Source of the DNA: SZUA-365 sp034002405
GTDB taxonomy: Bacteria; Bacteroidota; Ignavibacteria; SZUA-365
NCBI GenBank assembly: GCA_034002405.1
Contig: JAVFAS010000013.1
Span: 1-59,487, forward strand
Reading direction: 5' to 3'
Length of the DNA: 59,487 bases
Each line of letters begins with the position of its first letter. The stretch's first letter is position 1. Both the position numbers and the translations under genes were made by a program. The notes beneath the pieces were generated by a model that was not told the DNA's origin, searched no databases, and was given only the letters and a program-made list of their open reading frames with translations. Shown here piece after piece: positions 16,896 to 25,993 of this stretch.

Positions 16896-18950
16896 ATGGA
16901 GCAGAACAGCATGGCCACACAGACAGTCCACACGCGGTTTCCGGTCGCGTACGCCCTCGCCATCACGGCGGTGGTGATTGCCGCGACACTCTTCGGAGGT
17001 TGCAGCGAACCGATGGCGCCTGTCCTTCCGCGGTGGGATATCGATGCCAGCGTCCCCCTCATCAACAAAACCTACACCATGGGTGACCTGATGACCGAGG
17101 ACGACATGATGCGAATCACGCAGGACGGCGATCAGGTGCTGATCGTCTCGCAGCGGTTTCCGGTCGAGGCAATTTCCCTCGCCCAGCATCTGACATTGGA
17201 CGACCATGAATTCCGGACGGCGGAGTCCTTCAACACGGTCCGTTTCGAAATCCCGGAGTATCTCGACCAGCATCTCAACGTATTCACGCTCTTTCCGTCC
17301 CTTTCCGGCGGCACGCATGCCGTGGCTCCCACGCGAAACGATCTCGGCGTGACCATCCTCCTCGACGCACGCGAGTATTTCGAGGAACTGACCTTCGCGC
17401 GAGGGACGTTGGCGCTGCGCTTCACCAATGGCACGCCCGTGCCGATCGGACTCGAGGACATCCGACTGCTCGCGGGGAATGGCGCAACGATCCGCCAGGC
17501 CGGCAATGCCGGGACGGTGCAACCGGGACAGACCATCACCCTTCCCCCGCTGCCGCTCGATGGGGTCACCCTCCGCAGCGACATGCGGCTTGGCTTTGAC
17601 GTCACCACGCCCGGCAGCGGCGGCACCGCGGTGAATCTAGGCAGCGCCCACAGTCTCGGGGTACAGGGCACGCTCACCGACACCGACATCCTCTCCGTCC
17701 GTGGCTTTCTTCCCGCGCAGCAGCTCGTCTCCACCCACAGCGTCGATATCACCGATGGCAACGGTGTGCGGATCCGTGATGGTCGCGTGCACAGTGGCAG
17801 CCTGCGCTTCACGCTGAAGAATCATTTCAACATCGGCGCGGACCTGACCCTGACGGTTCCGAGCGTCACGCGGGATGGTATCCCCGTCGCGGTCACGGCG
17901 CGCGTGGCCCCGAAGGCATCGAAGACGGTGAACATCGATCTCGCGGGCGCGGCCGTGCAGCTCACGGGCGAAACCCGTATCACCTACGAGACCCGCATCA
18001 TCACCGACGATGCGACCACCACGGCGGTCACCATGCACCGCGGCGACAGTATCGCCGTCACCGGCGCGCTGCGCGATGTCGCCCTCGCCTCGATGACCGG
18101 GACCCTCGCACCGCGAAGCATGCGGGTGCGGAAAATGAAGTATTCGGATCCGGGACTCGACAAATCCATCACCGGCGCGATCCGTCTGGAGGACGCCCGC
18201 ATGTGGGTGGAGATGCGCAACGACGCGCAGCTCCCGGTTGGCGTGTCCTCGGCGGCGGTGCTGGGGAAGAACGCGGGTGGCACGAGTGCCACCATGCGTG
18301 TCGATCCCTTTGATATGGCCGGACAGTCGCACACGACCATTCACTTCGACAATTCCCTGGTGAAGGGTTTTCTCAACTCCTTCGCCACGAACTATCCCGA
18401 CAGCCTCGGCATCGAGGGCGAGTTCGTCCTCAATCCCACGCAGGAATACGGCAGCGCGCGGCGCGACGACCAGCTGACCGGCGATGTCTGCGTGGAATTC
18501 CCCCTGCGTTTCACCCAACTCGCGGGGACGGTGACCGACACCGTCGCGCTCGACATCAGCGACGACACGCGCAAGAAGCTGGTCGAGGTCAATGAAGGAA
18601 CCTTGTCTTTCGATCTCGAAAACCATCTTCCCACCGATGTGGTGATCGAACCCGAATTTCTCGACAGCAGGTTCCGGCCGCTGTTCGCGCCCGTCGCCAC
18701 CGACGGCCAACCTCTGCGAGTCGGCGCCGCGCCGGTCGACGGCGAAGGCTTCGTCCGTCAGTCCACCCTCGCGCGCGTGTCGATGCATTTCTCGGGCGAG
18801 GACTTCGCGAAGCTCGCGAAGGCGACATCGATTCGCTTCCGTCTCTCGTTCAATGCGCGGACGAGCAGCGGCACCTTCCGCTCGTCCGATTACGTGCGCG
18901 TGCGAGGCGGTGCCGTACTCAACGTTAGCACCGAGATCACGGAGAAATGA
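16896..18950 (+). CDS. Large lipoprotein of unknown function with repeated LEA/Ig-like beta domains
   Basis: A 684-aa lipoprotein with signal anchor VAYALAITAVVIAATLFGGC (lipobox LFGGC, cysteine near 36). The mature protein starts PRWDIDASVPLINKTYTMGDL. It contains several segments of the type GTLALRFTNGTPVPI, SGSLRFTLKNHFNIGADLTL and GTLSFDLENHLPTDVVIEP, which look like tandem LEA14/Ig-like beta-sandwiches; no enzyme motif is seen. The 276-bp upstream spacer contains no promoter of the common local form. AGGAGA lies 12 nt before the ATG. Its stop is 2 nt before the outer-membrane barrel gene, so the two proteins probably act together at the cell surface. Confidence 0.75.
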   Translation: MEQNSMATQTVHTRFPVAYALAITAVVIAATLFGGCSEPMAPVLPRWDIDASVPLINKTYTMGDLMTEDDMMRITQDGDQVLIVSQRFPVEAISLAQHLTLDDHEFRTAESFNTVRFEIPEYLDQHLNVFTLFPSLSGGTHAVAPTRNDLGVTILLDAREYFEELTFARGTLALRFTNGTPVPIGLEDIRLLAGNGATIRQAGNAGTVQPGQTITLPPLPLDGVTLRSDMRLGFDVTTPGSGGTAVNLGSAHSLGVQGTLTDTDILSVRGFLPAQQLVSTHSVDITDGNGVRIRDGRVHSGSLRFTLKNHFNIGADLTLTVPSVTRDGIPVAVTARVAPKASKTVNIDLAGAAVQLTGETRITYETRIITDDATTTAVTMHRGDSIAVTGALRDVALASMTGTLAPRSMRVRKMKYSDPGLDKSITGAIRLEDARMWVEMRNDAQLPVGVSSAAVLGKNAGGTSATMRVDPFDMAGQSHTTIHFDNSLVKGFLNSFATNYPDSLGIEGEFVLNPTQEYGSARRDDQLTGDVCVEFPLRFTQLAGTVTDTVALDISDDTRKKLVEVNEGTLSFDLENHLPTDVVIEPEFLDSRFRPLFAPVATDGQPLRVGAAPVDGEGFVRQSTLARVSMHFSGEDFAKLAKATSIRFRLSFNARTSSGTFRSSDYVRVRGGAVLNVSTEITEK

Positions 18951-18952
18951 CC

Positions 18953-20377
18953 ATGCGCGCGTACGATTCCCAGTGCACGAAACACATGAGGACCGATGTG
19001 AAATCCCTTCGATACAGCGTCCTGTTCCTTGTACTCCTCCTCGCCGCGTCCACGAGCCAATCCCAGACGCTTGGGACCAGCGCGCGTCTGACAGGCATGG
19101 GGAACAGCAGCGCGGCGCTGGTGCGCGGACTAGATGCGCTGCATGTCAATCCCGCCCAACTGGTGCCCGACGACGGCGTCACGGTTTCCTTTGCCCTTCT
19201 GCCTTTCGGTGCGCAGGCCGGAGCGGATTTCATGGATTACGCCACCTACGAGAAGTATTTCACCGGCACGGCGAACGAGCGGGGGAAGATCGAACCGACG
19301 TATCTGACCGTGATGGACAAGCGGGCCATTCTCAACACCTTCGCCGGCGATATCGGACATTTCACGCATGATATCCGTTATTCGCTCGCTTCGCTGATGG
19401 TCTCAGCCGGACCCATCGCCGCCGGTTTTTCCATCACCGAGCGCACGGGCAGCAACATCGCGCTTCCCCGCTCCTTCGCGGAATTCATGTTCTTCGGAAA
19501 CGAAGCGGGACGGACCTACGATTTCTCCGAAACCGCTGTCTCGTCATCGTGGACCCGCGACTATGCCTTGACCGTCGCCACGAAGCTTCCGCTCCGTCGC
19601 ATGGCCCTGTTGCTCGGCGCGAGCGTCAAGCTCGTGCACGGTTACGGGTATTTCGGACTCGATCGCTTCGAAAGCGGCTTCACGACCGATGCCGCCACCT
19701 ACGAGGTTCGCGGCACCGCGGACATGGCCGCGCGCTACGCGGGTTCGGAGGAGTGGCTGCTGGCGAACAACGACTTCCACTACACACTGTTTCCCAATCC
19801 CGTGGGCAGCGGTTTCGGTTTCGATGTCGGGGCGAACCTGCAGGTCAATCGTGCATTCGCGATCGGCCTGAGTTTCGTCGATCTCGGCGCGGTGCACTGG
19901 AATCGCCGGACTTATGAAATCACCGCCCATGAGAATTTCTCGATCGACGACATCAGTACCGATGCACAGGTCGAGGAGATCAAGACCCGCCTCAACGGGC
20001 AGGAGCAAGCCGTCGACGCCTTCACCACACCGCTGGCCTCGGCCATGATCCTCGGCGGCGTCGTGACGCTCCCCGACATGCCGAAACGGGGCCGCGATTG
20101 GCATTTCACCATCGCCTACCGTCAGGGCTTCAACAATGAAGCCGGAAACACCACCAATCCCCGCATCGGTCTCGGCACGGAGATCGAGCTGATGCGCAAT
20201 GTCGCCATCCGTCTCGGCGCGAATTTCGGAGGTATTCGTCCGGTGACCTTTGGCGCGGGTGTCGGCCTCATCGCCGACAACTTCAAGCTCGATATCGGCA
20301 CGATGGACATCCTGCCGCATGTGAGCAATTCCTTCTCCGCGGTGGCACTGGGCATCAGCAGCCACTGGGATATCTAG
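18953..20377 (+). CDS. Outer-membrane beta-barrel protein, PorV/DUF5723-like
   Basis: A 474-aa exported protein. After a hydrophobic signal (YSVLFLVLLLAASTSQSQ) comes RLTGMGNSSAALVRGLDALH with VNPAQL, the N-terminal signature shared by PorV- and DUF5723-type barrels of the FCB group. Alternating beta strands follow, ending VALGISSHWDI with a C-terminal aromatic. The ATG at 18953 has GGAG eight bases upstream; ATGs at 18947 (overlapping the previous stop) and 18986 are also in frame. It may carry lipids, anchor T9SS cargo or partner the coupled 684-aa lipoprotein; the exact role is unknown. Confidence 0.78.
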   Translation: MRAYDSQCTKHMRTDVKSLRYSVLFLVLLLAASTSQSQTLGTSARLTGMGNSSAALVRGLDALHVNPAQLVPDDGVTVSFALLPFGAQAGADFMDYATYEKYFTGTANERGKIEPTYLTVMDKRAILNTFAGDIGHFTHDIRYSLASLMVSAGPIAAGFSITERTGSNIALPRSFAEFMFFGNEAGRTYDFSETAVSSSWTRDYALTVATKLPLRRMALLLGASVKLVHGYGYFGLDRFESGFTTDAATYEVRGTADMAARYAGSEEWLLANNDFHYTLFPNPVGSGFGFDVGANLQVNRAFAIGLSFVDLGAVHWNRRTYEITAHENFSIDDISTDAQVEEIKTRLNGQEQAVDAFTTPLASAMILGGVVTLPDMPKRGRDWHFTIAYRQGFNNEAGNTTNPRIGLGTEIELMRNVAIRLGANFGGIRPVTFGAGVGLIADNFKLDIGTMDILPHVSNSFSAVALGISSHWDI

Positions 20378-20468
20378 AGTTTCCGCGCTCCGCGGAAAAA
20401 ACCAACCTCCTTCCTCATACTTCCCGCCGGATCCTCCTCCAGGGTGACGGCAGACACATGCGAGCCCT

Positions 20469-20519
20469 CCGGCCCGCATGTGTTGTGTTCCGGCCCGCAT
20501 GTGTTGTGTTCCGGCCCCG
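20469..20519. repeat. 21-bp tandem repeat, two full copies plus a partial
   Basis: The unit begins CCGGCCCGCATGTGTTGTGT (20469-20489, 20490-20510) with a 9-bp partial third copy. It lies in the 216-bp spacer before the patatin gene. At 20380-20398 an inverted repeat (TTTCCGCG / CGCGGAAA) follows the barrel gene but is followed by A rather than T, so it is not called a terminator. Confidence 0.8.
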
Positions 20520-20558
20520 TTTCTCCGTGTCCGTGGGGGCATGCGGCGGATTTCCGGC

Positions 20559-20587
20559 TTGCATGTCCGCGATGCTCGAACTAATTT
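20559..20587 (+). promoter_or_regulatory. Promoter of the patatin-BamA gene, possibly leaderless
   Basis: TTGCAT (20559-20564), 17-bp spacer, TAATTT (20582-20587, extended TAATTTTT). The predicted start of transcription falls at or within a few bases of the ATG at 20594, and no Shine-Dalgarno is present. Confidence 0.6.
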
Positions 20588-20593
20588 TTCAAG

Positions 20594-23416
20594 ATGCATC
20601 GGAACACCGTTTTCACGGCGCTCGTCCTCTTCGCCGCCACGTCCATTTTGCGGATACCCGTTCCGTTTCTCCCTGAAAGCGGAACGGTACTGCATGCGCA
20701 GCAGCAGGTGGCACGAACTGGGGGCGCATCGGATTCCGCGCGTGGCGACACGCGCGTGACCTCGCACGCCGACGCGGCCAGCGCGCCGTTCGTCGCCGCC
20801 GTCCCCACCCGCACGATTCTCCTTGGCGGTGGGGCGCTGTCGGTCACGGCACCCCAGCGGCCGAGGATCGGACTGGTCCTTTCGGGCGGAGGCGCTCGCG
20901 GGATCGCACAGGTCGGAGTGCTCCGGGCTTTGGAAGAGGAAGGCATACGACCGGATTTCATCGTGGGGACCAGCATCGGTGCGATCGTCGGCGGACTGTA
21001 CGCCGCGGGATACAACGCGCGGCGTCTCGACGAGGCGATCCGCGGCATCGATTGGAACCGTGCCCTGCGGCTTAGTGACGAGGCGGATCGCAGCGCGCTG
21101 TCGGTCGAACAGAAAACCATCTCCGACCGATCCATTCTGACGTTGCGATTCGAGGGGCTGCAGCCCGTGCTGCCGCGCGCCGTGTCGAACGGCCAGCGCC
21201 TGACAAATCTTCTCAACGAATTGACGCTGCAGGGACTGTACCATTCCGAGGATTTCGACCAGCTCGGCATTCCCTTTCGCGCGGTGGCGACCGATCTCGT
21301 GTCGGGCCGCAGCGTCGTACTCGCCGATGGGAGCTTGTCCGAATGCCTGCGCGCGAGTGCGACACTGCCAGTGATGTATGCGGCGGTGCAGCGCGACTCG
21401 ATGATGCTCGTCGACGGCGGCCTGCTTGCGAACATTCCCTGCCATGTGGCGGCCGACGCCGGCTGCGATTACATCATTGCCGTCAACACCACCAGTCCGA
21501 TGCGTCCGTCCGAACGCATCGGCACGGCGCTGGAAATCATCGACCAAGTCTTCAATGTCGTGATGATCCCGCAAAACGATGCGCAATTGGCGCTGGCTGA
21601 CGCGGTGATCACACCGGAATTGGGCACGTACGCAGGAACCGATTTCAGCATGATCGATTCGTTGATCGCCCTGGGCTACCGCGCCGGACGGGAATGGGCC
21701 GCGAGGATCCACGACGACCTCGCGCGCCGGATGGCCGCGTCCATGCCCAGACCATCACGAATGCACGACTCCTATGTCATGACCCCGGTCAGCGCGGCAC
21801 AGCATGATGACCCCTGGTTCATGCGCGCGCACGGCATCGACGCGATCTACGAGAAAGCCGTGCGCACCGCCGGCGACGATCGCCACGTTGACGTGAACGT
21901 GCGGCTTGACCATGCCACCGGTCGCGCCGCCATCCTCGCCCGGAGCGTCGCCCGCGTCACCCGGGTCCGCCTCCATGGCAGCACCGTGCTGACCGCGGCC
22001 GCCATGACCGGGATCGAGACACGATGGACCGGCCAGCCCGTGTCGGCCACGCTCGAGCGCGACCTTCGCGAGTATATTCTCGAGGATTACCGGAAAAACG
22101 GATATTCGCTGGCGCATATTGATTCCATCCACGTCGCCTCCGACGGTTCGGTGGATGTGCGGATCGACGAGGAAATCATCGGGGTGATCTCGGTCGTGGG
22201 CAACACGCGCACGAACGACGTGGTGATCCTGCGTGAAATTCCGCTGCGTGCCGGCGAGGTCTTTCGTGTCGCGGCCATGCGACGCGGCATGGAAAACCTC
22301 CTTGCCCTCAACCTCTTCCACCAGGTCGCCTACGACATCCGTCAGGTGGACGGGCGCACGAATCTCATCATCCGCGTGGTCGAGCGTCCCTCGCAGGAAC
22401 TCCTCACCGGCTTGCTCGTCGACAACGAACGCAATGCGCAGATCGGTTTGATGCTGCGCGACGCGAATTTTCTCGGGACCGGTGCGGAAATCGCCGGCAC
22501 GTTCTTCAGTGGCGAAAGCAATCGCGAATACCGGCTGCGCTACAGCAGCAACCGGGTGTTCTACACCCCCGTCACCGCGCGCGTCGAAGGCTACTACGGG
22601 TTCCGGGACTACAACCACTACATCGACGTCGATGGACTGCCGGGCAATCGCTTCGCGCGCGAGGTGGACATGGTCTATCGCACCATCACGTACGGCGCGT
22701 CGGCCGCGGTCGGACTCAATGTCGAGCGGCTTGGCAATCTTGTCGGCATGCTTCGTTTCGAACAGCAGCGGATCCGCACCGACCAGTTCCGCCTCCCTGA
22801 TGCGCAGCCGATCGACGAAAATCACCGCCTGGTGGAACTGAGCCTCTCGACCACCATCGACACGCAGGATCGCTACCCCTATCCGCGGAGCGGCATCCTG
22901 TTCACCGCGGAATATGCATCGGCGCAGACGGCACTCGGCAGCGAGGCGGCGTTCACCCGGCTCACCACCGGATATGAATTCTACCTTCCGCTCATCCCCG
23001 ACATCCTCGTCGTGCATCCCCGCATGCTGTTCGGCTATGGCGATCGCAGCATGCCGCGCACCGAGGAATTCCGTCTCAGCGGCCTCTCTTCCTTCATCGG
23101 TATGCGGGAGAATGAATTCGTCGGCAGGCAGATTGCCCGGCTGGGGATCGAACTGCGCTATACCTTCCCGGTGCGCATTCTCTTCGATACCTACCTCTCC
23201 GCGCGTTATGATCTCGGCCGTGTGTGGGAGAATCCCGAGCTGATCAAACTTGAGGATCTTCGCCATGGCGTCGGACTGCAGCTCGGCCTCGACACGCCAA
23301 TCGGTGCCGCGGATTTCGGTATCGGACGGAGTTTTTATTTCATGGAACGCGGCGCGGAATTCCCCATCAAGGTCGGACCGCTGAATCTGTACTTTTCCAT
23401 CGGCGCGCGACTGTAA
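20594..23416 (+). CDS. Patatin-like phospholipase fused to POTRA and BamA-type barrel (PlpD-like)
   Basis: A 940-aa type Vd-like autotransporter. After a signal region, residues about 90-290 form a patatin lipase: oxyanion loop LSGGGARGIAQVG, nucleophile elbow GTSIG near 126-130 and catalytic DGG near 273. POTRA-like segments follow (about 450-600, e.g. GVISVVGNTRTNDVVILREI), then a C-terminal Omp85-type barrel (about 600-940) ending in LYFSIGARL. It would export or display an active phospholipase A at the outer membrane. The catalytic dyad is intact. A long low-complexity linker (residues 36-85) is unusual. It ends 7 bp before an assembly gap, but the stop codon is present. Confidence 0.93.
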   Translation: MHRNTVFTALVLFAATSILRIPVPFLPESGTVLHAQQQVARTGGASDSARGDTRVTSHADAASAPFVAAVPTRTILLGGGALSVTAPQRPRIGLVLSGGGARGIAQVGVLRALEEEGIRPDFIVGTSIGAIVGGLYAAGYNARRLDEAIRGIDWNRALRLSDEADRSALSVEQKTISDRSILTLRFEGLQPVLPRAVSNGQRLTNLLNELTLQGLYHSEDFDQLGIPFRAVATDLVSGRSVVLADGSLSECLRASATLPVMYAAVQRDSMMLVDGGLLANIPCHVAADAGCDYIIAVNTTSPMRPSERIGTALEIIDQVFNVVMIPQNDAQLALADAVITPELGTYAGTDFSMIDSLIALGYRAGREWAARIHDDLARRMAASMPRPSRMHDSYVMTPVSAAQHDDPWFMRAHGIDAIYEKAVRTAGDDRHVDVNVRLDHATGRAAILARSVARVTRVRLHGSTVLTAAAMTGIETRWTGQPVSATLERDLREYILEDYRKNGYSLAHIDSIHVASDGSVDVRIDEEIIGVISVVGNTRTNDVVILREIPLRAGEVFRVAAMRRGMENLLALNLFHQVAYDIRQVDGRTNLIIRVVERPSQELLTGLLVDNERNAQIGLMLRDANFLGTGAEIAGTFFSGESNREYRLRYSSNRVFYTPVTARVEGYYGFRDYNHYIDVDGLPGNRFAREVDMVYRTITYGASAAVGLNVERLGNLVGMLRFEQQRIRTDQFRLPDAQPIDENHRLVELSLSTTIDTQDRYPYPRSGILFTAEYASAQTALGSEAAFTRLTTGYEFYLPLIPDILVVHPRMLFGYGDRSMPRTEEFRLSGLSSFIGMRENEFVGRQIARLGIELRYTFPVRILFDTYLSARYDLGRVWENPELIKLEDLRHGVGLQLGLDTPIGAADFGIGRSFYFMERGAEFPIKVGPLNLYFSIGARL

Positions 23417-23423
23417 CTTCAGG

Positions 23424-23523
23424 NNNNNNNNNNNNNNNNNNNNNNNNNNNNNNNNNNNNNNNNNNNNNNNNNNNNNNNNNNNNNNNNNNNNNNNNNNNNN
23501 NNNNNNNNNNNNNNNNNNNNNNN
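23424..23523. other. Assembly gap (100 N)
   Basis: Exactly 100 N, so a scaffold gap of unknown true length. Its right edge is a 19-bp tandem array, which probably broke the assembly. Confidence 0.98.
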
Positions 23524-23580
23524 CGCGCGAGGGTGAATCAGACGCGCGAGGGTGAATCAGGCGCGCGAGGGTGAATCAGG
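23524..23580. repeat. 19-bp tandem repeat, three copies, containing the pepA stop codon
   Basis: Unit CGCGCGAGGGTGAATCAGG repeated at 23524-23542, 23543-23561 and 23562-23580, bordering the gap, so more copies are likely. The TCA inside the last copy (23576-23578) is the TGA stop of pepA, so the array starts inside the gene end. Confidence 0.92.
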
Positions 23581-25081
23581 CGCGTGTTCGCAAGAACTCG
23601 GTGAGCAGACGGACGCCGACACCGGTTCCACCCTTCGGCTGATAGTCCGACGCCGTGTCGAGCATCGCCGTTCCAGCGATATCGAGATGGATCCAGGGCA
23701 CGTCGCCCACGAATCGCTGGAGGAAGGCCGCCGCGGTGCATGCCCCACCCCATTTCCCGCCGAGATTGGACACGTCGGCGATGTCGCTCTTGAGCAGCGT
23801 GCCGTATTCCTCGAACAGCGGCAGTTCCCAGACACGCTCGAAGGTCCGTGCCCCCGCGTCCGTGATCGCCGTCTTCAGTTCGTCATCGTTGCCGAACATC
23901 CCCGTCGCGGCCGAGGCAAGCGCCACGACCACGGCCCCGGTCAGCGTGGCGAGATCGATCACCGCCGCCGGTTTGTAGCGCTGGGCGTAGACGAGCGCAT
24001 CGGCGAGAATCAGACGTCCTTCCGCATCGGTATTTTTTACCTCGACCGTGGTCCCATCGGCGATGGTAATCACATCGCCCGGGCGGAAGGCCGCGCCACC
24101 GGTCATGTTGTCCGTCGCCGGGATGAGGGCGATGACACGGATCGGAAGTTTGAGCCGCGCGACCGCCATCATCGTGCCCAGCACCGCCGCGGCGCCGCTC
24201 ATGTCCATCTTCATCTCGTCCATGCTCGCGGCAGGTTTCAGACACAGACCTCCGGAATCAAAGGTCACACCCTTGCCGACGAGAACGTAGGGCGCCAGGC
24301 GCCGTTTCTTGTCGTTGTATTCCATCACGATGAACCGCGGTTCGTTCCTGCTCCCCTGATTGACCGCCAGCAGTCCACCCATCTTGTTGGCGACGATCTC
24401 CTTCTTGTTGAGCACGACGGTGCTGATCGTCAGCTTCTTTCCGAGTGCCAACGCCTCCTTCGCCAGCGTCTCCGCATCCATCACATTCGCCGGGGCGTTC
24501 GAGAGGTTGCGTGCGAATTCCACCGCCTCGATGATCACCGCCGCCTGGTGGATTCCGTCCTTCATCCGGCTCTGATAGCCCTCGTCGACCGTGACCACTT
24601 TCAGCTCGCGGATTTTCCCCTTTTTCTCATCCGGTTTGTCCTTGATGAAGGCGTGGTAGCGATAGGACGCGAGGGCCGCGCCTTCGAGCATCGCGACCAC
24701 GGTCTCCTCGAAGGATATGGGGAGGGTTTTCTTGACGAGTTCCTCAAGGGGACAATAGAGCGCGACCACCGGAGCGACCAGGAGACTCGCCTGCTTGATG
24801 CCGCGCGCCATCGCGCGACGGACCTGCTCCGCGGTCATTCCCTGCGCGCTGCCGAGACCGGTCAGAATATACCGCCCCTCCACCGTTGCGATCGTGGTCG
24901 TCTCCTCGGCCTTTCCCGTAAAATCCCCATTGTCACGATAGCCGGAGATCAGCGTCTTCAGATGGGGACAGATGGTCGTGAGAGTTTTCTGGAACAGCGG
25001 CGCATCACTCGGAAACGGAATGATATGGACGTCGGCGGTGATGCGATCCGGGGTTCCATAGTGACCGGTATACTTGAGCAT
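23576..25081 (-). CDS. pepA: Leucyl aminopeptidase (M17 family)
   Basis: A cytosolic two-metal aminopeptidase of 501 aa. The M17 catalytic domain has VGKGVTFDSGGLCLKP, MKMDMSGAAAVL and the signature NTDAEGRLILADAL with the metal-binding Asp and Glu; the N-terminal macro-like domain precedes it. PepA removes N-terminal residues from peptides and in some bacteria also binds DNA. The ATG at 25081 is preceded by GAGGAGG; an in-frame start at 25168 falls near or above the predicted transcription start. The stop is inside a 19-bp repeat next to the assembly gap. Confidence 0.95.
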   Translation of the reverse strand: MLKYTGHYGTPDRITADVHIIPFPSDAPLFQKTLTTICPHLKTLISGYRDNGDFTGKAEETTTIATVEGRYILTGLGSAQGMTAEQVRRAMARGIKQASLLVAPVVALYCPLEELVKKTLPISFEETVVAMLEGAALASYRYHAFIKDKPDEKKGKIRELKVVTVDEGYQSRMKDGIHQAAVIIEAVEFARNLSNAPANVMDAETLAKEALALGKKLTISTVVLNKKEIVANKMGGLLAVNQGSRNEPRFIVMEYNDKKRRLAPYVLVGKGVTFDSGGLCLKPAASMDEMKMDMSGAAAVLGTMMAVARLKLPIRVIALIPATDNMTGGAAFRPGDVITIADGTTVEVKNTDAEGRLILADALVYAQRYKPAAVIDLATLTGAVVVALASAATGMFGNDDELKTAITDAGARTFERVWELPLFEEYGTLLKSDIADVSNLGGKWGGACTAAAFLQRFVGDVPWIHLDIAGTAMLDTASDYQPKGGTGVGVRLLTEFLRTRA

Positions 25082-25156
25082 TCTGAATCGTCCTCCTCTG
25101 ATATCGCGGGCGGGGGTGATCTGCGGCGGATGGTGCGTCGAACACGGAATGGCGGG

Positions 25157-25185
25157 ATAGTAACGCAAATTGCGTAAACAAGCAA
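25157..25185 (-). promoter_or_regulatory. pepA promoter with a palindromic operator candidate in the spacer
   Basis: TTGCTT (25185-25180), 17-bp spacer, TACTAT (25162-25157). The spacer holds the palindrome ACGCAAATTGCGT (25163-25175), well placed for a repressor or activator. Confidence 0.65.
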
Positions 25186-25210
25186 ATGCAGGAACGAAAA
25201 TTCGCGTCCG

Positions 25211-25930
25211 CTATTTCGGATTCGCTGGTCTGATATCGACCTCACTGAGCAGCGCGCGGCGGGGAGCACGGAGCAGGTCAATGATTGCCTGCGCGACATC
25301 ATCCGCGGCGAGAATCTTCTCCGGGTCCGGCGACATCGGCGTCTCGTCGAAAAACCGCGTGGCCGTGCTGCCGGGAAAAATCGTCGCGACCCGGACGTTG
25401 CGATCGCGCACTTCGAGCATGAGGGACTGCGCGATACCGCGGACGGCGAATTTGCTGGCGGCGTAGGCCGTACCGCCCGCGAAACCGTTCTTCCCGGCGA
25501 GCGACGAAACAATGACCACGTCACCCCCTCCCTTTTCGATCATCGCGGGTACGGTATGCCGCAGGGTCAGCCACACACCGCGGACATTCGTAGCCATCAC
25601 GGCGTCGAACTCGTCGGTGCGCATGCTGGTCAGCGGTTTGAACAAGCCGAATCCGGCGTTGGCGATGACAATCTCGGGCATCCCCACCGTCATCGCGGCT
25701 TTCTCGAGCACGCGGGTAAGCTGCGTCTCGTCGCCGACATCGGCCTCGGCAAGGAGGAGTCCGCCCGGAAGCCCGTTGACCTCGTCCCGCACCGCGCGTA
25801 AGCGCGCGTCGTCGCGTGCGACCGCGATGACCACGGCACCCTCGCGCAGGAACAGCGGCACCAGTGCCCGGCCGATCCCACTGCTTGCGCCGGTGATAAG
25901 GACCACCTTGTCCGTCAATACACCCGTCAC
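25211..25930 (-). CDS. Short-chain dehydrogenase/reductase (second of a pair)
   Basis: A 239-aa classical SDR: NAD(P) loop VVLITGASSGIGRAL near the N-terminus, ANAGFG, catalytic Ser-Tyr-Lys in IVSSLAGKNGF...TAYAASK. The GTG at 25930 gives a normal length; reading further upstream runs back into the preceding SDR gene in another frame and makes no protein sense. It lies 59 nt after the first SDR, in a run with PTP synthase and GTP cyclohydrolase I, so a sepiapterin-reductase-like pterin reduction is possible. A generic ketoreductase cannot be excluded. Confidence 0.85.
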   Translation of the reverse strand: MTGVLTDKVVLITGASSGIGRALVPLFLREGAVVIAVARDDARLRAVRDEVNGLPGGLLLAEADVGDETQLTRVLEKAAMTVGMPEIVIANAGFGLFKPLTSMRTDEFDAVMATNVRGVWLTLRHTVPAMIEKGGGDVVIVSSLAGKNGFAGGTAYAASKFAVRGIAQSLMLEVRDRNVRVATIFPGSTATRFFDETPMSPDPEKILAADDVAQAIIDLLRAPRRALLSEVDIRPANPK

Positions 25931-25945
25931 GCGGGGTTGTGCGAC

Positions 25946-25993
25946 ACCGCCGTCGGGCTGGCTGTTCGCGCCGCCGTCGGGTTGGCCGCTCAC
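25946..25993. repeat. Two imperfect copies of a 24-bp unit at an SDR gene end
   Basis: Units at 25946-25969 and 25970-25993 share CCGCCGTCGGG.TGGC.G. The second copy contains the stop codon of the upstream SDR (25990-25992), another tandem duplication at a gene 3' end. Confidence 0.6.

Noticed and set aside
20380..20398. Inverted repeat after the barrel gene as a terminator
   Set aside because: It is followed by A, not T, on the plus strand, and the opposite strand has no gene to end there.
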